The translations under genes and the position numbers were made by a program. A DNA stretch of 64,000 nt from Carallia brachiata (Eukaryota > Streptophyta > Magnoliopsida > Malpighiales > Rhizophoraceae), in assembly GCA_021464245.1 (NCBI GenBank), contig JADCRB010000076.1:316862-380861 (forward strand), read 5' to 3'. This document shows, one piece after another, positions 13,528-23,071 of the stretch. The notes under the pieces were generated by a model that worked only from the letters and a program-made list of their open reading frames with translations, searched no databases and was not told where the DNA came from. How positions within the stretch are numbered: the first letter of the stretch is position 1; the number at the start of each line of letters is the position of its first letter.

Positions 13528-13573
13528 CCATTATCATCCATAAAAGAAATTTGAGCCCTGAAAAAGTTGTCTA
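13528..13573 (-). pseudogene. Relic of the receiver-domain start of an ETR1-type receptor
   Basis: Directly below the receptor's TGA the minus strand still reads, across one frame change, TTFSGLKFL then LMDDNG. ETR1 proteins have a very similar PGLKVLVMD-DNG stretch where the receiver domain begins. The DNG ends at GG followed by GTCAGT, a plausible splice donor matching my recollection of an intron after this point in ETR1. This suggests the ancestor had a receiver and lost it by mutation. Confidence 0.65.
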
Positions 13574-15993
13574 TCAATGACTTGCTGGCCATTTGGGCAT
13601 GAAAGAGACCTTCAAATCATTCGAGTAGTCAGGAATCCCAAGTTTTACGATGAAGATCACAGTGCAACCCTTTCCCAGACCTTCACTTTCTATCCATATA
13701 TGTCCCTCCATAAGATTGACAAACCTGATCACAAGAACACAAAGGTATTAATTCTACACGCATTTTTTAACATAAACCACACGGAGTAACCTGCCAAAAT
13801 AAATTTGAGAAAGTTGAGAAACAATAAGCCATAAAAGCACATGGAAAGCTGATTGCATTCCATAATAAATGCAACAGAGCCTTTGTTAGCAAAGACCAGG
13901 GAAGTAAAAATACCTCTTACAAATTGCAAGGCCAAGCCCACTGCCACCAGAGTTTCTGGTTGCCAAAGACTGAATTTGAACAAACTTGGTGAATATCTTA
14001 GGAATATCTTGGGGGTTAATTCCTAAACCTGAATCTTTTACCTACACAAAACGATAGATATCACGCCATGAGATTCCAGCACTCATAAGTGATATCTCGA
14101 AATGCAGAAGACATAAATAATCATCGAAGAACAAACCTGCACCCGCAAATAGAAGTGATTATCACTTGGCACCAGAAAAAAGTCGAGAGCTCGAGAATCT
14201 CTTAAAGATTCTGATTTTGCAACAAATACAGTGATTGAGATGCTGCCTTCTTTTGTGAATTTCACAGCATTACCAACAACATTCAACATTATCTGCATGA
14301 GGCGTTTTTCATCGCCAATAGCATATTCTGGCACATCTGGAGCCAGATCTAATGTGATATGCAACTTTTTTACAGAAGCAATGGGTTTGATCAAGTTAAG
14401 AACCTGCTATGGATAAACAAATATCTTAGCAACTCTCATCCTACGAAAATTGGATATCAGGAATTACATCTTAGTTAATGCAGTCCTACCTCCCTGAAAA
14501 CAGCACGAAGATTAAAAGGGCCCAGGTCAATTTGAAGGCTGCCATCTTCAAGCTTTGAGAGATCTAACACATCATTTATTAAAGCAGCCAAAAGGTTGCT
14601 ACTCTTAAGAATTGTCTCCACCATCAGGCGCTGCTCAGTTGTCAGCTCAGTCTCTTGCAGCAAAGAGGAAAGTGCAATAATTGCATGCATTGGGGTTTTC
14701 ATCTCATTGTTCATGACAGCCAAGAAATCATTGCGAGCACGAACTGCTGTTTCTGCTTCTCTACTGGCAAGATCAAGTTCAACATTTTGCTCCAAAAGAA
14801 GATCCCTTGCCCTCATCGACTCTTCTAAGATTGCAGCATGCGACAGAGCAACAGCCACCTGACTCAGAAATTAAATTCTACATTACAGGCTAAAAATTGT
14901 AGATATGCACCCTTTAGACAGCATGCCCTTTTATGTTTTCGTAAAATTAGACAGAACTACAGCATGTAAACTGCAATTCTTCTATAGCACCAACAAGCTT
15001 AATGGTCAATTAACATGTTTTCTATCAAACATGAAAAGAAAAATGATAATGAAGGCCATGATAATAAGTTAAATAGGGCAATCCAAGACCTGATCAGCGA
15101 CAACTTCAACAAGCTCCAACTCATGAACATGCCACTGCCTGGCACTATCTGAGGGAAGCATTAACACCATCAAAGCATAGCCTTTGGTTGAAAGCTCAGG
15201 CCAATCATTGATCTGGAAATTTGAAAGATGAAGAAGAGGGACACGAACTGCAACCACCTCTCTAGGCACATATTTTCCTGCAAGAGGCCGAAGTCTTGCC
15301 ACCGGACAATCGGGCGATATTGCCGAAGCACGATTACTACTAAATACTTGATTAATAATAGGCAAATGGATAGGAACAGTATATCCAATGGGATTCCGCT
15401 GACAAAGAGTGTATGACAGTTTAAGCTCTAAACCAGTGCGCGTTGGCATCCACAAGGCACACTCTTCCAAATCCAATGTCCTACCCGTTCAACAAGTGTA
15501 GTCCTAAGTATGGTATGCCTATCAAGAGTGCTCCTAATCTCATGAGTCAACATCCTAACGTGCCGTCCTGTTTTTTCCTGAGTTAGAATCAAGCTCATCT
15601 CTCTATCCAGCTCAGCAGCCTTGTTTTTCAAAAGTAATTCTCTAGTCTTAACACTCAAAAGGTCCGGAATTATGTGCACGAGCATAAGTGCAGTCGCACA
15701 GGACACGACAGCAGTCAAAACTTTTGCTATAGCCATTACTATTGCCACTGATCGAGAGTGCGCATCGAAAGTCCACAAATTTATAAGATGGGTTGCTCCA
15801 CAAAGAACTAAAAAGCACCAAACTGCACCAGAACCCATCTATAAGGAAAGACGGCAGATTTCTTAACAAAATAGATGAGCTCCAGAGGGATAGAAAAATA
15901 AGCAAGGGCAATAAGGACGTCCGAAATATATTGATACTTCATCAATAACTCATCAGCCGGCCATTGCGGCTCAATGCAGTTGCAAGCCTCCAT
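13574..15993 (-). pseudogene. ETR1-like: ETR1-type ethylene receptor, frameshifted and lacking its receiver
   Basis: Ethylene receptors are ER-membrane copper proteins that repress ethylene signalling through CTR1. Exons on the minus strand are 15993-15090, 14858-14490, 14403-14137, 14041-13914 and 13724-13574, with GT-AG borders and matching phases. The product starts [20 protein letters not shown], followed by three membrane segments, the Cys and His copper ligands in [11 protein letters not shown], a GAF region, a histidine-kinase region and the GSGLGLAI G-box. Faults: a one-base deletion near 15810 (TTT TAG), a second near 15487 (after TTLVE), NNEMKTP where the H-box has HEMRTP, and a TGA at 13574-13576 after WPASH. 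With the deletions discounted it would be about 606 residues, against 738 for Arabidopsis ETR1. The natural subfamily-1 receptor ERS1 also lacks a receiver, but the sequence and relic fit ETR1 better. Sequencing error could explain the two deletions but not the other changes. Confidence 0.85.
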
Positions 15994-16323
15994 TTTTTGT
16001 AATTAAAATGAACCCACATCCACTTCAGCTGATACGAGTGCCCCCTCTCTTTCTTTCTCTCTCCCTCTCTCTTCCTCACATGCCTGCAACACTAAAAGTT
16101 CCGCAACATTCACAATCATATGAAAATTAACACTCAAAAAGCAGCAAATTTCTCAAACCTCCATTTTTTGCAATGGAAATTAACCTCTACTTCCAAATTC
16201 AGCTGATTTAAGAGTGTCTCTCTATCTTTATTATCTCCCCCACAAGCCTGCAACGCTAAAAAGTTCCACAATTTTCACAATCATAAGAAAATTAACGCTC
16301 AAAAAGCAGCAAAATTTCTCAAT
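15987..16323 (-). repeat. 171-bp tandem duplication over the receptor 5'UTR and start codon
   Basis: Unit 1 (15987-16157) and unit 2 (16158-about 16323) both begin CCTCCATTTTTTG. They continue in parallel through AGCTGAT, a CT-rich tract, CCTGCAAC.CTAAAA, TTCACAATCAT and CTCAAAAAGCAGCAAA. The copies differ at many positions, so the duplication is not very recent. Unit 2 carries a second ATGGAG that opens no receptor frame. Confidence 0.8.
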
Positions 16324-18560
16324 ATTGGAACGTTCAAAAGCAATCAAAGCACCGCAATTACTATTCGATCAAAACAGTCGTATTACTTGGATTGCCGCAA
16401 GACCCTCCAAAATAAAACCAAAAGAAGCAAACTTTATCGAAATTTCCCAACAAAGATGACGAAAGTTAGGCAAAAATCGATCATAATTACTCATAAATTG
16501 ACAATGGAAAGTTCTAAAACCTTTTCAACTACGAACAAATATTTAAGAAGAAGATAGAAATTAAGGAGAAAAATTAGTACCGTGCTGACGATGGATGGGA
16601 GATAAGAGGACCCTTCTTGTAGCTTTTCCAAGCTGAAACGAGACGGACAAATATGCTTTAGACTGGCACTGTCATAGCTAGACACACATAAAGCGGACAG
16701 CCCATCCCGTGGACCGGACCGAAATTGAATGTCCTAAAAGAACCCGATTCGATGTGAATGGTAATGGGTCGTGCCGGACATCCACTTTTATGATTTGTTT
16801 ATATCGTGAGATTTTAATGAAAAGATTGTGAAAAAAAAATGTTATCAGAAAATAAAATTTTTTTAAATTTAGATTGTATAATTTAACTAAAAAAATATTT
16901 TTTTAATACATGTAATAATTAGTGATTAGTTAATTAATTGTTAAAAATATGTAGAAATGTAGGTTTAAGAATTCGTTCGAAGTAGAAACGCTCATACCCA
17001 CAAAGTGGGCAATCTCTACAAATGTGGAGAGTTTTGGTAACAAGGGGATCTAGATTTTCAGCTTCCACAAAAAAAAAAAAAAATACTTGGATTGCAGAAA
17101 AAAAAAAAAAGTATATAAATGAAATTATTAAAATATTTTTATAAATAATTAAATAATTGATTGAAATTAAGGAAATAAAGTTGAAGTTGTTTTGATCATT
17201 ATACTTTCACGTTGGCGACAAATTGGGTATTCTTCTTTTAACTCTTAGCTCTTACGTTCCCATGTATTTACTTTTTTTAAGTTATTTTAAACGACTATGT
17301 TAGATGAAGATTTAGTTGTCAAATGTTCTATGCCCGTTCAGCATCTGCAAAATTTTTTATCACAAAATTATTCTGTTTATCCTTTAACTTTAAACATGAG
17401 AGAGAGTTTTAAAACCATTCATCTTAAATGGTTGCAAAAGATTTCATGGCAATCAACAAATCAAAAACAACCACAACTAGTTAATGTTTTAATACTAAAA
17501 ACTTAGAATTATAAAGCATAAAAGAAATAAAAAAATATCAGATAATTATAAGCCTATAAAACTGAAATATCAATGAATCACAATGTAAGAAAACAGAGAG
17601 AGCAACAAAGAAATTTCAGAAATTTCACATCATAAAAAAAGAGAGAAAAAGAAAAGACAAAAACAAAGAAACATAAATTGGTGAAATTAGATATCCCTTA
17701 CAAAGTTTTGTCATCTCACTCATAAATCATCCTTAATACCCTTGTTACTGGCATAGCATCTTTTATTTTGTCTTGCACATATCACAACTCATTAGAACTA
17801 TTTATTTGAAAAGAGCAAAAGAAATAAAAGGAAATTAAAAATTTCCTTTTGTTGGAGGAGCAGAAAAGGAAAGATTTGCGAACACGATAATCACATATCG
17901 AGAGAGAGAAAAGAAAAAAAGAAGAAAATGATGGAAAGAATGGTAAAGGCACATTTGAATATAAAGTGATTTGATTTTATGTATGTAAAATATATTAGTA
18001 GTTATTATTGATAATTAATTCTAATTTTTTTCACCTAAAATCAATGAGAGTAAAACGTGAAAAAAGGAGTGTAAATAGAATTTATACCCAAAAAGGGATC
18101 AAGAAGGAAACTTAATGGCCAAATGCATGTATTGGGGCATTACTATAGTAATTATTGTTTTAAATTTTTAATTTACGTTAGAAGGCTAATCAAATTCATT
18201 TTTATGCCAATTAAATGCTAGCCATAATTGTATGACAAGTGCCCTATGCTAAAATATCACAATATGCATACAATGCAGGCTTATGACAAAAGTAATTTAT
18301 TTCGTCAAATCCCATTCACAATATGCTAATATATCATAATATAGAAGATTGTTTTGGTACAAAATCATAATATACAAGATTAAAATATTTATTAATATGC
18401 TAAGGTTACGGCGAAGTTAAGAAATGATTGACGTTCAGAATTACAAAAACTTAACCCATTTCTTTTATTTTGCTTAATTCCAAAACTTAACCCATTTCTT
18501 TTTCTAGCTCTTAAGTTTTGGAAAGAAAATTTAACTGTTTGTTGTTATCATCTGTTTTGC
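16324..18560. other. Upstream region of the receptor and intergenic DNA
   Basis: A minus-strand 5'UTR exon with a donor near 16580 (CAGCACG/GTACTAAT) and an acceptor near 16084 (TTGCAG) is possible, since ETR1 genes have a 5'UTR intron; this is inference. The rest is AT-rich with purine-rich runs near 17.6-17.95 kb. The 69-codon ORF at 17297-17506 has no recognisable motif. The direct repeat AAAACTTAACCCATTTCTTT occurs twice near 18450-18500. Confidence 0.45.
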
Positions 18561-18563
18561 TTG

Positions 18564-18947
18564 ATGGGTATGCCTTTATTTTGATTGTCGTTTGATTCCT
18601 GCTTTTGTTGTTGTGCAAGCAGGGCCATTGATTAAGCACTTGTCTTCTTTTCTCAAGTGGACCACTAAGTCTTCTTCAAAATCACCCCAATCAGGTTGTT
18701 TTTGCACACTTTTTTTTTTTTTTTTTTTTTTGCACTGAAGTATCTTTCATTTGATTGTTATGTTAAATTTTCTGAATTCCACACTCTATGAACAGTTGAG
18801 CTCTGTGATGAATTAGCTGTTTGGTTTTTGGTTTTGAGCAGATGGTAGTGTTCTTCAGTTTGAGGATGGGTACCTGGCTGAGACTGTTGTGGAAGGTAAC
18901 AACATCGGAATGACTCCTTACAAGATCCGTGTCTCTATGGATGACGA
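18564..18947 (+). pseudogene. NHL-repeat protein gene, 5' part, broken by LTR retrotransposon
   Basis: Exon 1 is open in frame from about 18565 to 18694 and encodes a hydrophobic stretch ending AFVVVQAGPLIKHLSSFLKW. Exon 2 starts at 18842 (DGSVLQFEDGYLAETVVEG, then MTPYKIRVSMD) and is cut at 18947. This matches plant secretory NHL-domain proteins such as the Arabidopsis At1g70280 group, as I recall them. The only nearby ATG (18564) is one base out of frame with the family sequence and the frame upstream has a TGA, so the start may be frameshifted too. Read through, translation enters the LTR and stops within about ten codons (TAA near 18970-18972). Confidence 0.75.
18943..18947 (+). repeat. 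Left target-site duplication of the Tat-type element
   Basis: GACGA before the left LTR pairs with GGCGA (29187-29191) after the right LTR, with one mismatch. Removing the element and one copy, using GGCGA, restores an uninterrupted frame (RVSMDGELFAV), matching RVSDDGELYAV as I recall it in the family. Confidence 0.7.
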
Positions 18948-19611
18948 TGTAAAGCGTAAATTTCGAGTCTAAAATAATTAAACTCGAAAATACAAAAATA
19001 AATTACAAATTAAAAGTTGTAAAAATAAAAGAAAATTTACGTGGTTCGATCTCCGTAGATCTTCCGATTAGTGTTCCTCTTTTTTTTGACTCCGTCAAGA
19101 GCTGCACGAGCTTGATCTTGACAGAAATAAATTCCACAACTTTTTCTTGAACTGGGTAGACTGAAACCGGATCTGATTTGGACGTTTTGACTACGGTTAA
19201 GAACCGCAGAGACCTGATCTGAGCCGATCTGACTTAATTTCACCGAGGGTCGAAGGGACTTGTTCTCGGATGAGCTGCCTGGATTTTGCTGAGGGCCGTA
19301 TGAGGCTTAATCCCAGCCGGATTTGAAGTAATTTGATATTTTCAGATCTATATTCTCATAAATTCAGATCTACAGCGATCGGAGAATATAAATCTAAAAA
19401 TAACTTTAGAAATGGAAACAGCAAATTTTTTGGGCCTTACCCCTGAAATATCTCTCAAAAAGGAGTTAGGAGAGTATACTGCAGAGTAAAAGCACGTAAG
19501 AAAAGAAGAAATTTTCTTGAGAGATTTTCAAAATTTTCTTTTTCTCTCAAATTCTCTGAATTTTTCTGTTTACAGATTTGCTGAATATGTTTTGAACTGA
19601 GGGGCAGGGGC

Positions 19612-19621
19612 CTATTTATAG
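19612..19621 (-). promoter_or_regulatory. TATA box of the LTR promoter
   Basis: CTATAAATAGG on the minus strand, just downstream of the U3 palindrome. The same motif occurs in the right LTR (about 29026-29034) and in the second element (61611-61618). Placement fits a pol II LTR promoter. Confidence 0.7.
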
Positions 19622-19623
19622 GG

Positions 19624-19663
19624 TTCCTTTCCCATGTGATGTTCACATCACATGGGAAAGGAA
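19624..19663. repeat. Perfect 18-bp inverted repeat in U3
   Basis: TTCCTTTCCCATGTGATG and its exact reverse complement flank a 4-base loop (TTCA). The right LTR has a shortened copy with one mismatch. Confidence 0.9.
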
Positions 19664-19694
19664 TCTTTTTTTTTTTTTTTAAACTTTTCTTTTG

Positions 19695-19729
19695 GCCGGC
19701 GTTGCCAATTCAAAATTGGCAACGCCGGC
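19695..19729. repeat. Perfect 16-bp inverted repeat in U3
   Basis: GCCGGCGTTGCCAATT and its exact reverse complement flank a 3-base loop. The right LTR carries the same palindrome with one substitution near its outer end (GGCTGGCG). Confidence 0.9.
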
Positions 19730-19773
19730 AATTGACTTCCTCTATTTTTTTTTTTTTTAAAATGATGTTTACA

Positions 19774-19790
19774 AATGCCCCCACTTCAAG
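19774..19790 (-). promoter_or_regulatory. Polypurine tract
   Basis: On the element strand GAAGTGGGGGCATT lies directly before the 3' LTR start (TGTAAACATC), the position and composition of a plus-strand primer. Confidence 0.7.
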
Positions 19791-19796
19791 GGTCGG

Positions 19797-20405
19797 TAAG
19801 GAACAATTTTACAGAGATGATTCGAACCGAGTCTTGAAGTCCAGTTTGAAACTTGGAAACGTCCTGATGAATATTGAATCTTGGAGTCTTCTATCTTTGA
19901 CCATGCCTGCTGTTGTTGGATCGCAATAGGAACCGATACGATCTTGAAAGTTAGCAGCCCAGCCAATAAAAATTGACATTCTGGCTCCAGGTGCGTTCGA
20001 GCTTCCATAGCTAGCAAAGGCTGACAAAGGTTCTTTGAAGTTCCAAAGCTCTGGTGAGGATGATCCGGTAGGCAAAGAACTTGAACCTCCCCAAGAGGAA
20101 GGCCCAAGACCTTGGAACTTCAAGACCGGCACACAGAGAGACTGACTGTAGTGATGTTCCAAGTCTGCTTCGACGTAAGGAGAGTAGTTGGAACTTCCCT
20201 GTACGTCGCCGCATCCAAAGAAGATTAGGATGATTGCAGCTTCTCATCCCTCTGGTAGTTGTGAACTAAGGAGAGTAGTTGGAACTCCATGACACCGATG
20301 GCGTTAGGGATCCCTCGAGAAGACTACTCCTTCTTTTCTTAGCTCGTGCGCCTCCAACTTCTTGATCGAAGAACTTCCTGAGACAAGTGCAGAGACTAGC
20401 CATTT
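19797..20405 (-). CDS. Unrecognised element ORF downstream of the WOX-like ORF, broken
   Basis: On the minus strand, 20402 begins MASLCTCLRKFFDQEVGG with a basic KKRRSS patch and ends at SSNYSP-stop near 20266. A second frame from about 20236 also contains SSNYSP, then a Ser/Pro/Gly-rich stretch (GPSSWGGSSSLPTGSSSP) and FQDRIGSYCDPTTAGMV, stopping near 19809. The two meet at a direct repeat, AGTTCCAACTACTCTCCTTA, present twice about 91 bases apart (20176-20195 and 20267-20286 on the plus strand). A small internal duplication may therefore have broken one longer ORF. I do not recognise the protein. It could be the C-terminal part of the lineage's additional ORF or captured host sequence. Confidence 0.35.
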
Positions 20406-20637
20406 TCTTTTGAGAAAGAAGAGCTGAGGGGTGAGTATTACAACTCGGGAATGCATATATATATACACGATAAAGTTTTTTTTTTTTTTTTTGAAAAGTC
20501 AAAAAGAAGGTACGCAGAATCGAGTAGGGCCATCCACGTCCCTTTCCTGCATAAGAGACAAAAGAGGCAGCGGCTGACGCGTGTCACGAAAGTCGTTACC
20601 GTGTTGCAGAAGTCGTTGCCGTGTGCTGCAGAAGTCG

Positions 20638-21301
20638 TTACCGTGTGCTGCCAAAGTCGTTGCACCTTATCTTGTCGGCCGTCCTAGCGGGCCCGAGGTG
20701 CAACTCCAAGTCAAGCTCGACCTCGTCTGGTGGGCCGATGATGTTGACGTCGACGTCGACGTCGCTTTCCAGCTGGTTGATGCTGCCGGAATATTCTGGA
20801 AAGAGAGGCAAAGTTTCGCCGGAATAACTCCTTTCTGCTAGAAAAATTCCTCCTAGACTTAAGTATCTAGGAGGGATGAACCCTTGGCTGACTCCGTAAG
20901 ACCACCAGGACCAGCATGCATGCTCCCATGGGCTACGGCTTTGATGAACATACCGTGGAGAGACCATTGCAGTGGAAGAACTCGGACCTGCTTCATCTGA
21001 GGGTGAAGCTGTACTGGTGGATTACTATCGGAACGACAGACTGTTCTTTGGAAAAGCAGTTCTCAGTGCTGGTTTCTTCCTGCTTCTCCGATTCTGGAAC
21101 CAATAAAACACATTTTTTCCTTCGATTGCCCCGAGGGCGCAATCGTGAGACAAGTTGGTAAATTTGAGATGCATTAGGCATAATACCTCCATTGTTGTGG
21201 AAGACTTCCTCCAAAATTTGCAGTTGTGCCATGGTTGGTTGCCACCTTGTGCGGGGTGACCTTTCTTCTCCCTTGTCTTGAGGTTCTGCAACTGGTTCCA
21301 T
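20638..21301 (-). pseudogene. WUSCHEL-related homeobox (WOX)-like ORF inside the retrotransposon
   Basis: From ATG 21301 the frame reads TRWQPTMAQLQILEEVFHNN then PNASQIYQLVSRLRP, helices 1 and 2 of a WOX homeodomain. Near 21131-21140 a one-base shift moves to GAIEGKNVFYWFQNRRSRKK, helix 3 with the family's FYWFQN core. That frame meets TAG-TAA at 21022-21027 and then continues in the same frame through a Ser-rich linker (DEAGPSSSTAMVSP) to TLPLFP (20797-20814), identical to a WUS-box, and LDLELHL (20695-20715), an EAR-like LxLxL repressor motif, stopping at 20638. WOX proteins are plant nuclear transcription factors of stem-cell niches. Gene order homeodomain, WUS-box, EAR matches WUS-clade proteins, although helix 3 RRSR resembles WOX8/9/11-type members. 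This copy is broken by the shift and the two stops. Confidence 0.82.
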
Positions 21302-21386
21302 CTTTCTTGTGGCAGAGGAGCAAAGGTCTGGTGTGGTGAAGATCGGTTGAGACTGATGCTGAGTTTCAGACTCAAACCCTCCGTCG

Positions 21387-21394
21387 CTTTTATA
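21387..21394 (-). promoter_or_regulatory. TATA-like box upstream of the WOX-like ORF
   Basis: AAAAATATAAAAGCG on the minus strand lies about 90 bases before ATG 21301, a typical core-promoter distance. It suggests a separate transcript for this ORF; function is inferred. Confidence 0.45.
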
Positions 21395-21459
21395 TTTTTG
21401 GGCCGTTCACAGTTTATACTCATGCGGGCCAGGAGTTGGATTGGATTTTGAACTTGGGT

Positions 21460-21705
21460 TCTGGACTGTGTCTGGAACTTGGAATTTTTGGGTTTTGGGC
21501 TTTGGATTGGATTTGGGTCGAGTGTTTGGGCTTCTAGACTTGGATTTTTGGATTTGGGTCGAGTGTTTGGGTTTGGATTTGGACTTTTTGGATTTGGGTT
21601 GAGTGTTTGGGTTTGGACTTTTGGATTTGGTTTTCTGAATTGGGCTCAAGTGTTTGGGTTGGATTTTGGGTTTGGATTTTCGCTTGGACTTTCAGATCGG
21701 GACTT
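21460..21705. repeat. Degenerate tandem repeats between integrase and the WOX-like ORF
   Basis: Imperfect repeats of GGATTTGGGTCGAGTGTTTG spaced mostly about 45-60 bases apart. ORFs through it are low-complexity shadows. Tandem arrays of this kind are common in the 3' untranslated part of Tat-type elements. Confidence 0.75.
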
Positions 21706-21770
21706 CCGAACTTTTTTTTTTTTTGATTTTTTTGATTTTTTTTGATTTTTTTGTTTTTTTTTAAACATAT

Positions 21771-22860
21771 TTACACATAATACTGTTTCAGAAATTTACC
21801 ATTGATCGGGCCGATTCGGACGCCTTCTTGGTCTGACAGCATGTAAGCGTTGTGAGTGTAGGCCTCCTGCACTAAGTATGGCCCGTCCCATTTGGAAGTA
21901 AGCTTGTCACCAGGCCGATGCTTCATGTTGATGGGCCGTCGCACTGCAAGAACAAGGTCTCCAACTTGAAAAGATCGAGGGCGGACCCTGCGGTTGAACG
22001 TGTTGGTGAGCCGGGCTTGGTAGCACTCAAGTTGCTGTTGTGCTTCGAGCCTCCTTTCATCGAGGGCTTCTAACTCATCCAGACGTAGGCGAGCATTCTC
22101 CTCCTGTGTGAGTCCTTCCAGAACAGCCATGCGCAGGATGGAATCTGTGTTTCCAACGGCAGTATTGCTTCGACACCGTAGACAAGTGAGTATGGCGTCG
22201 CCTGTGTTGGAGTCCGGTAAGTTGTACGATACGCCCATAATGCCTCCGGAATTCTGTCATGCCAATCTCTTTTGGATTTAGAGACTACCTTCCGCAACAG
22301 GTTGCATAAGGTCTTGTTGAATGCTTCGGCCAAGCCATTTGCTGGGGCATTGTACATGGATGACTTGTACTGCTTGAACTTGAACTTCTCGCAGCTTGTC
22401 GATAAGCTGTTGTAGAACTGCTTACCATTATCAGTGATGATGAATCGAGGGACTCCATAGCGATAGATCAGCTGAGTCCGGATGAAATTGGCAACATGCT
22501 CCTTCTTTACCTCTCTAAGTGGAATGGCTTCAGCCCATTTTGAGAAGTAGTCGGTTGCTGCGATGTACAGGTGACCCAGGGATGACTTTGGCAAGGGCCC
22601 CACTAAGTCGAGACCCCAAGCTTCAAAGGGCCAGGATGAGACAGTTGGATGCAGTGGCTCCGGTGGTTGATGTATGTAATTCGCATGAAATTGACAAGCT
22701 TGACAAGTTTTAGCAAACTCAATTGAATCACGTACCATGGTTGGCCAGTAGTATCCCATCCTTCTGAGTTGGAAGTGCAACTTAGGCCCGATTGATGTCC
22801 GCCACAAACACCAGAATGTGCTTCAGTGAGAGCCTGTTTTGCCTCTTCATTGCTAGGCAC
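21771..22860 (-). CDS. Integrase of the Tat-type element
   Basis: The zinc-binding region has HSGVCGGHQSG near 22800 and CQACQFHANY. The catalytic core shows GLDLVGPLP (first Asp), ITDNGKQF (second Asp) and NGLAEAFNKTL (Glu), a complete DDE triad. A C-terminal segment (21771-about 22030) includes RPRSFQVGDLVL and KWDGPYLVQEAY. Frame changes near 22230 and 22790 split it, so it is unlikely to be active. It catalyses integration of the cDNA copy in intact relatives. Confidence 0.88.
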
Positions 22861-23071
22861 GAAGAAACTCCATCAAAAGACCTTCGATACAGAGCATCCT
22901 TGAGATATATGAACGGGGAGCTCGTCGTTGAATTTCTGTCTTATGACGACGATCTTCGGGCAGCTTCCCGTGCTGTAGTAGTCAATGATTGGTTGGCGCC
23001 AATCTCGTCCTCCGCGAGACGTACAGATACAGCGTTGGCTGCTGTAGTTTCTTCATCATCCTTCTGTGGCA

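Larger units (their letters stand above)
18948..19773 (-). repeat. 3' LTR of the Tat-type element
   Basis: An 826-bp LTR, with TG...CA ends. On the element strand, U3 starts at 19773 and holds two hairpins, the TATA box CCCTATAAATAGG (about 19611-19623) follows, and R/U5 ends CGCTTTACA at 18948. Confidence 0.92.

Noticed and set aside
17297..17506. 69-codon ORF as a small gene
   Set aside because: No recognised domain, AT-rich surroundings and no promoter or partner exon; chance ORF is likely.
21407..21745. Lys/Ser/Pro- and Phe/Gly-rich ORFs on both strands
   Set aside because: They are translations of the degenerate tandem repeat between integrase and the WOX-like ORF.
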